A stretch of 64,000 nucleotides of DNA from Lachnospiraceae bacterium. Lineage in GTDB: Bacteria > Bacillota > Clostridia > Lachnospirales > Lachnospiraceae. Below are positions 17,761 to 26,229 of the stretch, one piece after another. The notes beneath the pieces are model-generated. The model was not told the DNA's origin. It saw nothing but the letters and a program-made list of their open reading frames with translations, and ran no database searches. The stretch is from assembly GCA_022647575.1 (NCBI GenBank), contig JALCKY010000002.1, positions 434,001 through 498,000 on the forward strand. The letters are read 5' to 3'. Position numbers and translations under genes: made by a program. Within the stretch, counting starts at the first letter, position 1; the number at the start of each line of letters is the position of its first letter.

Positions 17761-17896
17761 CCGTCAGCAGCTGCGGAACACGCTGCTCTTCATTGCAAAA
17801 TACCTTTTGAAGGTAATCGGGGCCTCCCTGCTTCTCATGGCATATGCCGCGGTGATGCTTCTTTTTCTCCCCTGGGCACTGATCATCGTTCCAAAG
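17759..17896 (+). pseudogene. Short membrane-protein fragment, possibly YesL/DUF624
   Basis: The plus strand reads about 45 codons of strongly hydrophobic sequence (LRNTLLFIAKYLLKVIGASL, then LLMAYAAVMLLFLPWALIIV) with no start or plausible full-length frame. It resembles the C-terminal membrane hairpin of YesL-type proteins that accompany glycan loci. It abuts the GH32 fragment in opposite orientation, which suggests a deletion scar. The family call is weak. Confidence 0.35.
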
Positions 17897-18524
17897 GACT
17901 TGCAGATGCGGCCTTTTTCCCCAGTTCAAATGCCTTTCTGCAGTCCTCCGGAAATACGGTTTCCCTTCTCTGATGTCTTTCGTTACCGTCAAAGAAGCCA
18001 AGATGGTATTTGCCGTAGTCCTCAACCTGCAGAGTCTCTGCGCTTTCCACCGTACCGATATACTTAAAATGAGGGCTGAGGAAATCCTGATATTTTTTGT
18101 ACATCGCATCATTATACCCGGCCGGGGCATTCATCGTATAAATGAACCCGGCCTTTGCATTTCCCCTGTAAAGAGACGCGCCATTATCAAAGTCCGTGTA
18201 CTGAAAAAGCAACCTCTCAAGAAATGCCCTCATCTCAGCCGAAATGTCGCCCCAGTAAATCGGCGATCCCAGGATCAGGCCGTCGCAGCCGTCGATTTTC
18301 TCCAGCACTTCTTTCAGTTCGTCATTCCAGGCACAGTGCCCATAGGATTTTCCGTCCCTTAAGTTGCAGGCCATGCAGCCTCTGCAGCCCTTGAAATCCA
18401 GATCATAGAGTCGGATCATTTCCGTTTCGGCTCCCATGCTTTTCGCGCCTTCAAGCGCTTTCTGCAGCAGCAGATCTGTGTTCCAGTTTTTTCTCGGACT
18501 TCCGTTGATCGCAATCAGCTTCAT
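17883..18524 (-). CDS. Flavodoxin-family NAD(P)H/FMN reductase
   Basis: The 213-aa protein opens MKLIAINGSPRKNWNTDLLL, the FMN phosphate-binding loop of this fold. A Cys-rich CRGCMACNLRDGKSYGHC insert and the motif GLILGSPIYWGDISAEM follow. Such proteins are iron-sulfur or plain FMN reductases of anaerobes. The start at 18524 is chosen because GGAGGAG lies just upstream; an upstream in-frame ATG has no site. It is divergent from the TetR gene at 18677 and is probably its target. A remnant of a related gene lies at 45504-45577. Confidence 0.88.
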   Translation of the reverse strand: MKLIAINGSPRKNWNTDLLLQKALEGAKSMGAETEMIRLYDLDFKGCRGCMACNLRDGKSYGHCAWNDELKEVLEKIDGCDGLILGSPIYWGDISAEMRAFLERLLFQYTDFDNGASLYRGNAKAGFIYTMNAPAGYNDAMYKKYQDFLSPHFKYIGTVESAETLQVEDYGKYHLGFFDGNERHQRRETVFPEDCRKAFELGKKAASASPLER

Positions 18525-18610
18525 AACGCGTTCTCCTCCATTTATCACTTTATTATCCGGAATATACTGATTTCATTGTAGTAAGAAAGCATTAAGCTAT
18601 CACCATATAA

Positions 18611-18632
18611 AAATACATTTTTATTTGTATTT
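18611..18632. promoter_or_regulatory. Inverted repeat, candidate TetR operator
   Basis: AAATACA (18611-18617) and TGTATTT (18626-18632) form perfect arms around an 8-bp spacer in the region between the divergent reductase and TetR genes. This is the usual place for a TetR-type operator; binding is inferred. Confidence 0.45.
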
Positions 18633-18676
18633 CTTATATTTATTGATTAATATAAGGCTATGGAGGTGGATTCATT

Positions 18677-19267
18677 TTGCAGATGAAGGATCGGACAAAG
18701 GCGATGTTCGCCGAGGGACTGGAGGACCTGCTGGCAGTCAAGCCATTGAGCAGGATCCGTGTCATAGATTTATGCAAAAGATGCGGCGCCGCGCCGCCGA
18801 CATTTTATTATCATTTCCATGACAAATATGATCTTGCTGCGTGGATCTATCTGAGGGATATCGCCTCTTCGTTAGGCGACAGAGAGCCGGAGTACAGCCC
18901 GGACAGGATTGCGGCATCCCTCCGGCTGATGGAAAAAAGGAAGACGTTCTATCAGAAGGTTTTTGCCGATGATTCGCAGAACTCCGTAACAAAATATTAC
19001 ATGACATATATTATCCAAATGGTAAAAGATGTGATGGCTGCCGCAGAAACAGAGCCGACCGAATATCAGATGCTTGAAGCGAAGCACCACTCTTACGGGA
19101 TCATCGGACTGCTTAAGGAATGGATCAATGACGAGACGGATCTCTCCGCGGAAGAACTGGCAGAATTTTACTTCGAGCATACACCGCAGTTCCTGAAAGA
19201 GGCTTTCCACCGGTACAGCTTCCGAAGTTCGGAAATCCTCAGCAATGCCGGAAGGCAGGCCCCGTGA
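18677..19267 (+). CDS. TetR/AcrR family regulator
   Basis: The 196-aa protein has an N-terminal HTH with LCKRCGAAPPTFYYHFHDKY, the recognition helix and YYHF turn of the family. The C-terminal region fits the TetR_C group found next to Firmicutes oxidoreductases. The start is TTG 18677, seven bases after GGAGGTGG; the ATG two codons later is spaced less well. It is divergent from the flavodoxin-family reductase and convergent with a 58-aa membrane protein that ends 7 bp away. Confidence 0.88.
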   Translation: MQMKDRTKAMFAEGLEDLLAVKPLSRIRVIDLCKRCGAAPPTFYYHFHDKYDLAAWIYLRDIASSLGDREPEYSPDRIAASLRLMEKRKTFYQKVFADDSQNSVTKYYMTYIIQMVKDVMAAAETEPTEYQMLEAKHHSYGIIGLLKEWINDETDLSAEELAEFYFEHTPQFLKEAFHRYSFRSSEILSNAGRQAP

Positions 19268-19273
19268 ACCGGG

Positions 19274-19450
19274 TCATTCGTGTTTCTGATGATATTTCTG
19301 ACAAGTGCGCCGATGGCCGCATACTGCGCAGTGGCTCTTCCCCGGCACCTTTTTGTACCTGCAGTAAAGCAGGTAATGTATGACATGGAAGACAGTGATG
19401 CCTGCAAGACAGGCCAGAACTGCTATCCCTATGATTCCCAATATTTTCAT
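19274..19450 (-). CDS. 58-aa membrane protein with Cys/His-rich tail
   Basis: This small ORF reads MKILGIIGIAVLACLAGITV, continuing through a single membrane helix to about residue 29, then a basic tail containing CAVCGH (residues 41-46), C50 and further His residues. The tail could bind a metal ion. A GAGG site precedes the ATG, and a TTGACA-17-GATTAT promoter lies about 125 bp upstream (19576-19604). It converges with the TetR gene. I do not recognise the family; the helix plus CxxC tail and the upstream signals argue it is real. Confidence 0.6.
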   Translation of the reverse strand: MKILGIIGIAVLACLAGITVFHVIHYLLYCRYKKVPGKSHCAVCGHRRTCQKYHQKHE

Positions 19451-19575
19451 CGGCTTTACCTCATCTGAATGAAATCGCTGTTTTCATCAGGCTTGTATTC
19501 CCGCAGGCTCCCTGACAGCAGAGGTGCAGCACCGCGAATGCACCGGCCTGTTCATCCCTTTGTGCCCGTACTGCC

Positions 19576-19604
19576 ATAATCATTCCTATGAGCATGTCTG
19601 TCAA
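19576..19604 (-). promoter_or_regulatory. Promoter for the 58-aa membrane protein
   Basis: On the minus strand TTGACA (19599-19604) and GATTAT (19576-19581) are 17 bp apart. The leader from here to the ATG at 19450 is about 120 nt and holds a possible 38-codon ORF with no recognisable similarity. The rest of 19451-19688 shows nothing else I can support. Confidence 0.5.
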
Positions 19605-19688
19605 TCATTTTCCGGTAAATTTAACATAGATATAACATTCCCTATTAGCATATCACGTTCCCGCATCCTTATGCCCTTAAATGCACTT

Positions 19689-19746
19689 ATTTGGTACCTT
19701 GACATTTTATACCTGTTTGCATTATTATTTAGGTACCTTATATAAT
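19689..19746 (+). promoter_or_regulatory. Promoter with two GGTACC-centred operators
   Basis: Upstream of the second ABC exporter, ATTTGGTACCTTGACA (19689-19704) places a palindrome directly over a TTGACA -35 box, with TATTAT at 19723-19728 as its -10. A second copy, TTTAGGTACCTT, centres on 19732-19737, and TATAAT follows at 19741-19746. The two GGTACC cores are 39 bp apart. The same element occurs twice in the promoter of the MarR gene at 38999-39757, which is the evidence that MarR controls this exporter. Confidence 0.75.
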
Positions 19747-19773
19747 TATTCAGCTTTTTTAGGAGCATAGCAT

Positions 19774-21648
19774 TTGCGAAAATTATTTAAATATTTAAAA
19801 CCTTATACAATATTTGCCATTCTTGCCCCATTTTTTATGATTGGAGAAGTGACGGCAGATCTTTTTTTGCCGCGCCTCATGTCATTTATCGTTAATTACG
19901 GCATTACCGGCCTGGATATCACCAGCCCTGATAACGGTTCAGAACTCGCCGTAAAGCTTTTGGATATATTCGGCGGCGGTGATGATTCTCCCATGCATCT
20001 GATCATCGTCTTTGGAATAATGATGCTGGTTCTTACCCTGATTGGAGGTATTTTCGGCATCTGCTGCGCCTTAATGTCGGCAACAGCAGCACAGGGTTTC
20101 GGCCGGGATCTTCGCTGTGACGCATACAGGAAAGTAATGTCTTTATCCATTCAGCAGACCGATACATTTACGACCGGATCCCTGATTACACGCATGACAA
20201 ATGATATTACGCAGATCATGGATTTTATAGAAAGCCTTCTCCGCGGTTTTATACGATGTCCAATGTTTGTCATCGGCGGAATGGTTATGCTGCTTACTCT
20301 GAACCTTTCTTTCGGTTTTGTTCTTCTTTGTACACTTCCGATATTAGTCCTGATACTGTATTTTGTTCTGAAAAAAGCGATTCCCAAATATGCGGACATG
20401 CAAGACCGGCTGGATAAGGTAAACTCTGTCGTTGAAGAAAATGTTAACGGAACGCGTGTTGTCAAAGCCTACAATCGCGAAGGATATGAATGCCGCAGGT
20501 TTGATGACGCAAATTGCGGCCTCCGAAATGTAAACATGCATGTTCTTAAATTAATGGCAGTTATCCCGTCTGTACTCACTCTGATGCAGAGTTTAGCCAT
20601 CATTGCCGTTATCTATATCGGCGGCTCAAAAATCAGTACTCAGGACCTGGGGATGACGGCTGGCTCCATTATGGCTGCCATCACATATGTTACCCAGGTC
20701 ATGATGCAGATCACAATGGCTACCAACCTGCTGCAGTCTATCTCACGGGCACAGGTTTCCGCTTCCAGAATCAATGAAATCTTACAGACAGAGCCGGTAC
20801 TTAAAACGATTCCGACTGATGCTGAACTGGCTTCTCCTGCTGCTTCAGAGCCTTCCGACGTCATTCTGTCTTTTCAGAATGTATGCTTTCAATATCCGGG
20901 CACACATGGAAAACCCGTTCTTAAAGATATCAATCTGGATATTAAAAGAGGGGAAACGCTCGCTGTCATCGGAGCTACGGGATGCGGAAAAACCACCCTC
21001 GCTTCTTTAATTCCCAGATTCTATGATCCTGTCTCAGGGAACATATTGATTGACGGCAAGCCGCTTAGTTCATTTCCTCTTTCTTCTCTGCGCAAACGTA
21101 TCGGATATGTCATGCAGCAGACTGAATTGATTTCTTCTTCAGTTGCCGCAAATATACGATGGGGAAAAACTGATGCTTCTGATGAAGAAGTAAGAAAGGC
21201 TGCCGTTGCCGCACAGGCAGATTCATTCATTGAAAAAATGCCGGGCGCCTACGACTCCTCTATATCCGAAAAAGGAGCCTCCTTATCCGGCGGTCAGAAA
21301 CAGAGGCTTTCCATTGCGAGGGCTCTGATCCGCAGACCGGAAATCATTATTCTTGATGATGCAACTTCTGCGCTCGATCTCAGTACCGAAACCGCCTTAA
21401 GAAATGCAGTCAGCAAATATCTGGCACCCGGTACAACGATCATCATGATTGCACAGAGAATCGCCAGCGTAATGAGTGCCGATCGAATTGCCGTTATTGA
21501 AAATGACGGTTCTCTGCTGTACTGTGCTCCTCATGATGAATTGCTTAAAGTCAGCAATACTTATAAAGATATTTATGATTCTCAAATGCTTTCCGGTGCC
21601 TTTCAGACTGTATCCTCTTCCCTTCGTCATGGACAGGAGACAAAATGA
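19774..21648 (+). CDS. ABC exporter half-transporter, degenerate-Walker-B subunit (MarR-linked)
   Basis: This 624-aa TMD-NBD protein has Walker A GATGCGKTT, canonical signature LSGGQKQR and Walker B IILDDATSALD, with Asp replacing the catalytic Glu. It is therefore the degenerate-site half of a heterodimeric exporter. The transmembrane domain carries an unusually long first extracellular loop (about residues 40-75). The start is TTG 19774, eight bases after AGGAG. It overlaps its partner by ATGA. The operators upstream suggest induction when the MarR repressor is released, as for drug efflux pumps; the substrate is unknown. Confidence 0.93.
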   Translation: MRKLFKYLKPYTIFAILAPFFMIGEVTADLFLPRLMSFIVNYGITGLDITSPDNGSELAVKLLDIFGGGDDSPMHLIIVFGIMMLVLTLIGGIFGICCALMSATAAQGFGRDLRCDAYRKVMSLSIQQTDTFTTGSLITRMTNDITQIMDFIESLLRGFIRCPMFVIGGMVMLLTLNLSFGFVLLCTLPILVLILYFVLKKAIPKYADMQDRLDKVNSVVEENVNGTRVVKAYNREGYECRRFDDANCGLRNVNMHVLKLMAVIPSVLTLMQSLAIIAVIYIGGSKISTQDLGMTAGSIMAAITYVTQVMMQITMATNLLQSISRAQVSASRINEILQTEPVLKTIPTDAELASPAASEPSDVILSFQNVCFQYPGTHGKPVLKDINLDIKRGETLAVIGATGCGKTTLASLIPRFYDPVSGNILIDGKPLSSFPLSSLRKRIGYVMQQTELISSSVAANIRWGKTDASDEEVRKAAVAAQADSFIEKMPGAYDSSISEKGASLSGGQKQRLSIARALIRRPEIIILDDATSALDLSTETALRNAVSKYLAPGTTIIMIAQRIASVMSADRIAVIENDGSLLYCAPHDELLKVSNTYKDIYDSQMLSGAFQTVSSSLRHGQETK

Positions 21649-23504
21649 CTGAATCAAAAAGACCTTCACTTAAAATAACACCGGGCGGCGGCTTCGGCGG
21701 CGGAAAAAACTTTATGAATGCCCGCGCTTCTTCTGAAAAACCTGCCAATACCCGGAAGACCTTAAAACGACTGTCAGCCTATATCGGAAAAAGTAAAATG
21801 CTGCTGTCCGTCATGCTCATGCTGATGCTTCTCATTACCCTGATTGATATCCTCGGTCCTTCTTTTCAGCAAAGAGCCATCGATACCATCTCCGTCAGCG
21901 GTGATTCCGTTTACGTTGATTTTCCGCATATGGTTCACTATCTGATCATCATGGTCATGCTGTTCCTGGTAAGTGCTGTCCTGACTTATATTCAGGGAAT
22001 TCTTGCCGCAAGATTATCGCAGAGCACAGTATATTCTCTGCGAAAAGAGCTGTTTGATAAATTTGCGCATCTTCCGGTCAGATACATTGATACGCATGCA
22101 CATGGAGATCTTATGAGCCGCATGACAAATGATGCGGACAATGTATCTAACGCTGTTGCCCAATCAATCACCGTATTCTTTCAGGCAATCCTCACATTAA
22201 TAGGTGCTTTCTCAATGATGCTGTATTACAGTCCTGTTCTGACACTTGCAGCCATCGTGACAATTCCCATCACCTTTTTTGTATCAAAAATACTTGGGAA
22301 CCATATGCGCAAGTATTTCAAAGAACAGCAGATTCTGCTTGGCCGGTTAAATGGTCATGTAGAGGAAATGGTAACAAGTTACAGAACCGTGGTATCCTAT
22401 GGAAAAGAAGATGCAGCTGTCAGTGAATTTTCAGAGACATCAGAGGAGCTTCGAAAATACAGCATCAAGGCCAGAGTCTGGGGTTCCATCATGGGTCCGA
22501 TCATGAACTTCCTGAGCAATTTTCAATATGTTCTGATTGCGGCTGTCGGCGGTTTTCTGATATTATCGAAAGTCAGCACCCTGACAATCGGAGCAATACA
22601 GGCAATGCTCCAGTATTCAAAAAAGTTCAGCCAGCCTATCAATATGATTGCGAATCAGTATTCCATCATATTGACAGCCCTTGCAGGCGCTGAACGTATT
22701 TTTGATGTCATGGATACGGAGGATGAAATTGATGAGGGAAAGCAGTGTCTTGATGTTCAGTCTGTCTGCGGAGACATTGAGTTCGAGCATCTGAACTTCG
22801 GATATGAAAAAGCTCATCCTGTTCTGAAGGATTTTAATCTTTCTGTCTGCCATGCCCAAAAAATTGCCATCGTTGGTGCTACCGGATCCGGAAAAACGAC
22901 TCTGGTCAATCTGCTGACGCGATTCTATGAACTGGATGGAGGAAAAATTACAATTGACGGTGAAGATATTACGAAAATTCCGAAGCAAAATTTAAGAAGC
23001 ATGATTGCCATTGTCCTTCAGGATACAGTTCTTTTCAACGATACCATCAGAAACAATATAAAATACGGAAAACTGAATGCTTCCGATGAGTCAGTGTTCA
23101 ATGCTGCCGATACTGCAATGGCTGACCACTTCATCAGCCGACTGCCTGATGGATATGATACATTGCTTTCCGAATCAGGAAATAATCTCTCTCTTGGTCA
23201 AAGACAGCTGCTTGCTATTTCCCGTGCGGTTTTAGCCGATCCGAAGATTCTGATTCTCGACGAAGCAACTTCTTCTGTTGACACCAGGACGGAACTGCAT
23301 ATACAAAAAGCAATGATGAACCTGATGAAAGGAAGAACATCTCTGGTTATCGCGCATCGTCTTTCTACCATCCGGGATGCTGATAAAATTGTTGTCGTGC
23401 ATGACGGTCATATTGCCGAATGCGGAAGTCATGAAGAACTCATGAAATTACATGGTGAATACTTCAATTTATACAACAAACAATACGCCGGTGTGGCAAC
23501 CTGA
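21645..23504 (+). CDS. ABC exporter half-transporter, catalytic-Glu subunit (MarR-linked)
   Basis: This 619-aa TMD-NBD partner has Walker A GATGSGKTT, degenerate signature LSLGQRQL and Walker B LILDEATSSVD. Its Gly-rich N-terminus (TPGGGFGGGKNF) precedes the first helix and is common in this exporter family. Together with the upstream subunit it forms one competent and one degenerate ATP site. The ORF ends 87 bp before the next start, and that gene has its own promoter, so the exporter may be a two-gene unit. Confidence 0.93.
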   Translation: MTESKRPSLKITPGGGFGGGKNFMNARASSEKPANTRKTLKRLSAYIGKSKMLLSVMLMLMLLITLIDILGPSFQQRAIDTISVSGDSVYVDFPHMVHYLIIMVMLFLVSAVLTYIQGILAARLSQSTVYSLRKELFDKFAHLPVRYIDTHAHGDLMSRMTNDADNVSNAVAQSITVFFQAILTLIGAFSMMLYYSPVLTLAAIVTIPITFFVSKILGNHMRKYFKEQQILLGRLNGHVEEMVTSYRTVVSYGKEDAAVSEFSETSEELRKYSIKARVWGSIMGPIMNFLSNFQYVLIAAVGGFLILSKVSTLTIGAIQAMLQYSKKFSQPINMIANQYSIILTALAGAERIFDVMDTEDEIDEGKQCLDVQSVCGDIEFEHLNFGYEKAHPVLKDFNLSVCHAQKIAIVGATGSGKTTLVNLLTRFYELDGGKITIDGEDITKIPKQNLRSMIAIVLQDTVLFNDTIRNNIKYGKLNASDESVFNAADTAMADHFISRLPDGYDTLLSESGNNLSLGQRQLLAISRAVLADPKILILDEATSSVDTRTELHIQKAMMNLMKGRTSLVIAHRLSTIRDADKIVVVHDGHIAECGSHEELMKLHGEYFNLYNKQYAGVAT

Positions 23505-23544
23505 CCCACGCTTTTTATTCTTCGCTTTCATTTTTCATATACTT

Positions 23545-23573
23545 TTGACATTCATAAATTGCTCAAATATAAT
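23545..23573 (+). promoter_or_regulatory. Perfect consensus SigA promoter
   Basis: TTGACA (23545-23550), exactly 17 bp, then TATAAT (23568-23573). Transcription would start about 23580, leaving barely enough leader for the GGAG at 23581-23584 before the ATG at 23592. This fixes the start of the following small gene. Confidence 0.8.
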
Positions 23574-23591
23574 AAACAAAGGAGCAAAAAA

Positions 23592-24002
23592 ATGAAAAAG
23601 CAAACTCTTTTCAGTTTTATATTCCTTGCAGCCGCAATCGTAATCGTTACGATTCTTTTGACAACCCGGACAGTCACGCCTCTGGATTTTGAAGTAAAGG
23701 AGAATGGTTTTGCCTTGACAGGACCTGAAAAGACTTCCTGCGAAATCAATTACAGTGATATTACATCTCTCGACTATAGTAATCAGGCAGACTTCGGTTC
23801 GCCGACAGACGGCGGTACTTCATTAAACTGCAGATATGGAACCTGGGAGAATGCAGCCTGGGGAAATTACCGGAATTATACCAGCACTAAAATCAACAGC
23901 TGCATTATATGCCGTACAGAAGATATGACTGTTGTTTTTAATTACGAAAACGATGATACAACAGAAAGTATTTACAAAGAGATCCAGAAATATTGCAAAT
24001 AA
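23592..24002 (+). CDS. Single-pass membrane protein with PH-like domain
   Basis: This 136-aa protein has one N-terminal membrane helix (MKKQTLFSFIFLAAAIVIVT) and a beta-rich extracytoplasmic domain (FEVKENGFALTGPEKTSCEI, then YSDITSLDY). It looks like the bacterial PH-type fold of small Firmicutes proteins. ATG 23592 follows AAAGGAGC; the frame extends 11 codons further upstream, but that segment holds the -10 box. Function unknown. It follows the exporter but is driven by its own consensus promoter and ends at a hairpin terminator. Confidence 0.7.
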   Translation: MKKQTLFSFIFLAAAIVIVTILLTTRTVTPLDFEVKENGFALTGPEKTSCEINYSDITSLDYSNQADFGSPTDGGTSLNCRYGTWENAAWGNYRNYTSTKINSCIICRTEDMTVVFNYENDDTTESIYKEIQKYCK

Positions 24003-24008
24003 TAAGCA

Positions 24009-24040
24009 AGCCCGATAGATGCTCTGCACATCATCGGGCT
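24009..24040. terminator. Bidirectional hairpin terminator
   Basis: AGCCCGAT-GATG and CATC-ATCGGGCT pair around a short loop between the convergent PH-like and ceramidase-like genes. GCTTTTAT follows on the plus strand. It ends the former and may also serve the latter. Confidence 0.7.
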
Positions 24041-24044
24041 GCTT

Positions 24045-25277
24045 TTATCCTTTTAAATCCATCAGGAACTCTATAATATATTTTTCAAACACTTCCGCGG
24101 CACCCGCTGCAAAATTCCCTTTCCTGCACGAAGGATAATTTTTTTCATACAGGTCTTTCGTGACCATATACCCTGCCATACCATTGAAAAAATCCAGCAG
24201 GATTGTATTTTGGAAAGGCGAATGGGTTCTGATATTCTGCAGGGTACTTACGCATACTTCCTGCCTGCAGCCTATGATTACTGTTTGATCCGTATAAAAG
24301 AAATAAACTTCCGACTGAACATCCGGTCCGGGGACAAAGGGAAGATTTTTCGATTTTGGCGGGAATGGCATATGCCCCGGCAAAGCAAAGACTTTTTTGC
24401 ACATATGGAGTCCGGAACTGACCGGTGAGCAGCTGATGTCCGGCAGTATCTGCAGAACCGAACTTGCCAAACGCATTCCAAGCAGCGTGCTCATGGAGAA
24501 TCCAAGTTCAGGCATCATCATTTTCTGCATATTTCCCATGTCATCCATATAATCCCACACTGCTGTCAGGATTGGGCACTGGTCTGCCGAAGCACCGGTC
24601 GTATAAGCAGCCGGTGCGCCAGTGATCCGTTTAATCATTCTTTCTGCCGGTGACGCCATATCGCCGGATACTAATCTTGTGTCGCCTTCTTTACTGTTCT
24701 CAAGGACAGAAGGGGCCGTATTAACATTAAAAAGGATTCCGATATACTTTCCATCCTCTGCATCCTTTATACTGAGAACCGGTATGGTATGGTCGGATTT
24801 TCCTTTCTCATTTGCAGCTTGGATGCATCCTTTCTTTGTATCGAGAACTCTGCTTGCATTAATATGGCTTTCTGCATATCCGATTCCAAATACCGCAGAT
24901 TTCAGATTTTTTTCTGCCTCTGATGCAGCTTCTTCTGTGGCCTGATGGATTGCGTCGTGAAACAGCTTCCTGCCTTCTTTTTCCCGATCCGTAACAAATT
25001 CTTCCGGTCTCCCGCTATGAGGCGTTGAAACTGCATGTGAAGTGTGCAGCATAATATAATCGGGCTTAATTTTGAATTTCTCTGCCAGCCTGTTCCTGTG
25101 CTCATCCCATCCTGCCGGATCAATCAAGTCGAAAGATACAAAAATATACTTATGAGTATCTTCAAGAATTAAGACATGCACATATGGCGCGTCATGAACT
25201 CCTGTATATTTTTCGACAGGATTCGGAAAAACCATGTCAGGAAAATTTATGGCCGTTTCTCCCATACCTGCTTTCAT
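24045..25277 (-). CDS. Neutral/alkaline ceramidase-like hydrolase
   Basis: The 410-aa protein has no signal peptide. Its N-terminal half follows the neutral ceramidase pattern: an early GMGETAINF, then YIFVSFDLI, then DYIMLHTSHAVSTPH with the His pair expected for zinc binding, and later TTGASADQCP in place of the usual QGxxGDxxP motif. The family hydrolyses N-acyl linkages in lipids, but distant bacterial members are annotated only by homology. It is the last gene of a minus-strand run with an MBL hydrolase and the peptide-type transporter, which suggests use of an imported amide or ester compound. Substrate unknown. Confidence 0.6.
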   Translation of the reverse strand: MKAGMGETAINFPDMVFPNPVEKYTGVHDAPYVHVLILEDTHKYIFVSFDLIDPAGWDEHRNRLAEKFKIKPDYIMLHTSHAVSTPHSGRPEEFVTDREKEGRKLFHDAIHQATEEAASEAEKNLKSAVFGIGYAESHINASRVLDTKKGCIQAANEKGKSDHTIPVLSIKDAEDGKYIGILFNVNTAPSVLENSKEGDTRLVSGDMASPAERMIKRITGAPAAYTTGASADQCPILTAVWDYMDDMGNMQKMMMPELGFSMSTLLGMRLASSVLQILPDISCSPVSSGLHMCKKVFALPGHMPFPPKSKNLPFVPGPDVQSEVYFFYTDQTVIIGCRQEVCVSTLQNIRTHSPFQNTILLDFFNGMAGYMVTKDLYEKNYPSCRKGNFAAGAAEVFEKYIIEFLMDLKG

Positions 25278-25296
25278 ACATTTTACCTTCCTGTTC

Positions 25297-26199
25297 TTAT
25301 CCGAGATCTACAGTCTTCTCTTCAACATTCCTGATATCATACATAATTCTGACATCATGGCCGCTTACCATCTGATTCATACGGGGTGTAGATACTACAC
25401 TGTCTCCCGGATGAGGTGACTTTCTCCCATAAACCGTAACCCCTTCGGGTGCAGGAGGTCCGTTATCAGGTTTTTTACCTCCCTTTCCTTCACATACTTC
25501 AGCGGTACCTGCAAGAATGTCTCTTCCCAATGCAAGGCACTTTTCGACATAAGATGCATCAAATCTTCCGTTTCCGCCAAGGCAATAATCAAATTCACTT
25601 CGTATGCTCATGAGTTTCTGCATATTATTGACAAACTGGGAAATACTGCCGGATAAATTGCAGAATGGTCCGAATTCATCTCCGGTAAAAAGGATCCTGT
25701 TAACACGGTCAAGAAATGCAAGACTTCCGGCAGCATGACAGGGTATCTCGAATACTTCGAGTTTTCTCCCCCCAAGTTCTATCACATCACCCTCATGTAT
25801 AACCGTTTTGGGATAATCCTCAATAAACTGAATCCCGGAAAAACTTTTATATGGCTTTGTTGCACGAGGGACTGTCTCTTCACTCATGAATGCTTCTTCA
25901 AAGTATCCATTGTTTGCTGTATGGTCGAAATGATAATGGGTGTTTATGATTCTCCTGACCGGTTTATCCGTCAGAGTCTGCAGATAAATTCTGATATTGC
26001 CGGCACCGTAGCCGGAATCCAAAGCAACTGCTTCATCTTCGCCCTCAATAAGATACGAATAGTCACCCGAGCTGAGGATCCGCCATACTCCGTCAGCTTC
26101 TTTAAAAGATTCAAAATACGGTTCATCCATTGGCAGCAGAGAACCATCAAGATTTCTTATTAAAACATTGTGTTTGCAGGAAAAATCCATCATCTTCAT
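25297..26199 (-). CDS. MBL-fold metallo-hydrolase
   Basis: This 300-aa protein carries the metal motif THYHFDHT (HxHxDH) at about residue 92, a second metal His in PCHAAGS and the Asp in FTGDEFG. The fold is that of class B hydrolases acting on esters, lactones or beta-lactam-like rings. ATG 26199 follows GGAAGGA. It lies 19 bp upstream of the ceramidase-like gene. A second MBL hydrolase sits at the head of the same gene run (32626-33495). The substrate cannot be predicted. Confidence 0.85.
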   Translation of the reverse strand: MKMMDFSCKHNVLIRNLDGSLLPMDEPYFESFKEADGVWRILSSGDYSYLIEGEDEAVALDSGYGAGNIRIYLQTLTDKPVRRIINTHYHFDHTANNGYFEEAFMSEETVPRATKPYKSFSGIQFIEDYPKTVIHEGDVIELGGRKLEVFEIPCHAAGSLAFLDRVNRILFTGDEFGPFCNLSGSISQFVNNMQKLMSIRSEFDYCLGGNGRFDASYVEKCLALGRDILAGTAEVCEGKGGKKPDNGPPAPEGVTVYGRKSPHPGDSVVSTPRMNQMVSGHDVRIMYDIRNVEEKTVDLG

Positions 26200-26229
26200 C
26201 TTTCAGTCCTTCCATATTATCCCAGACAT

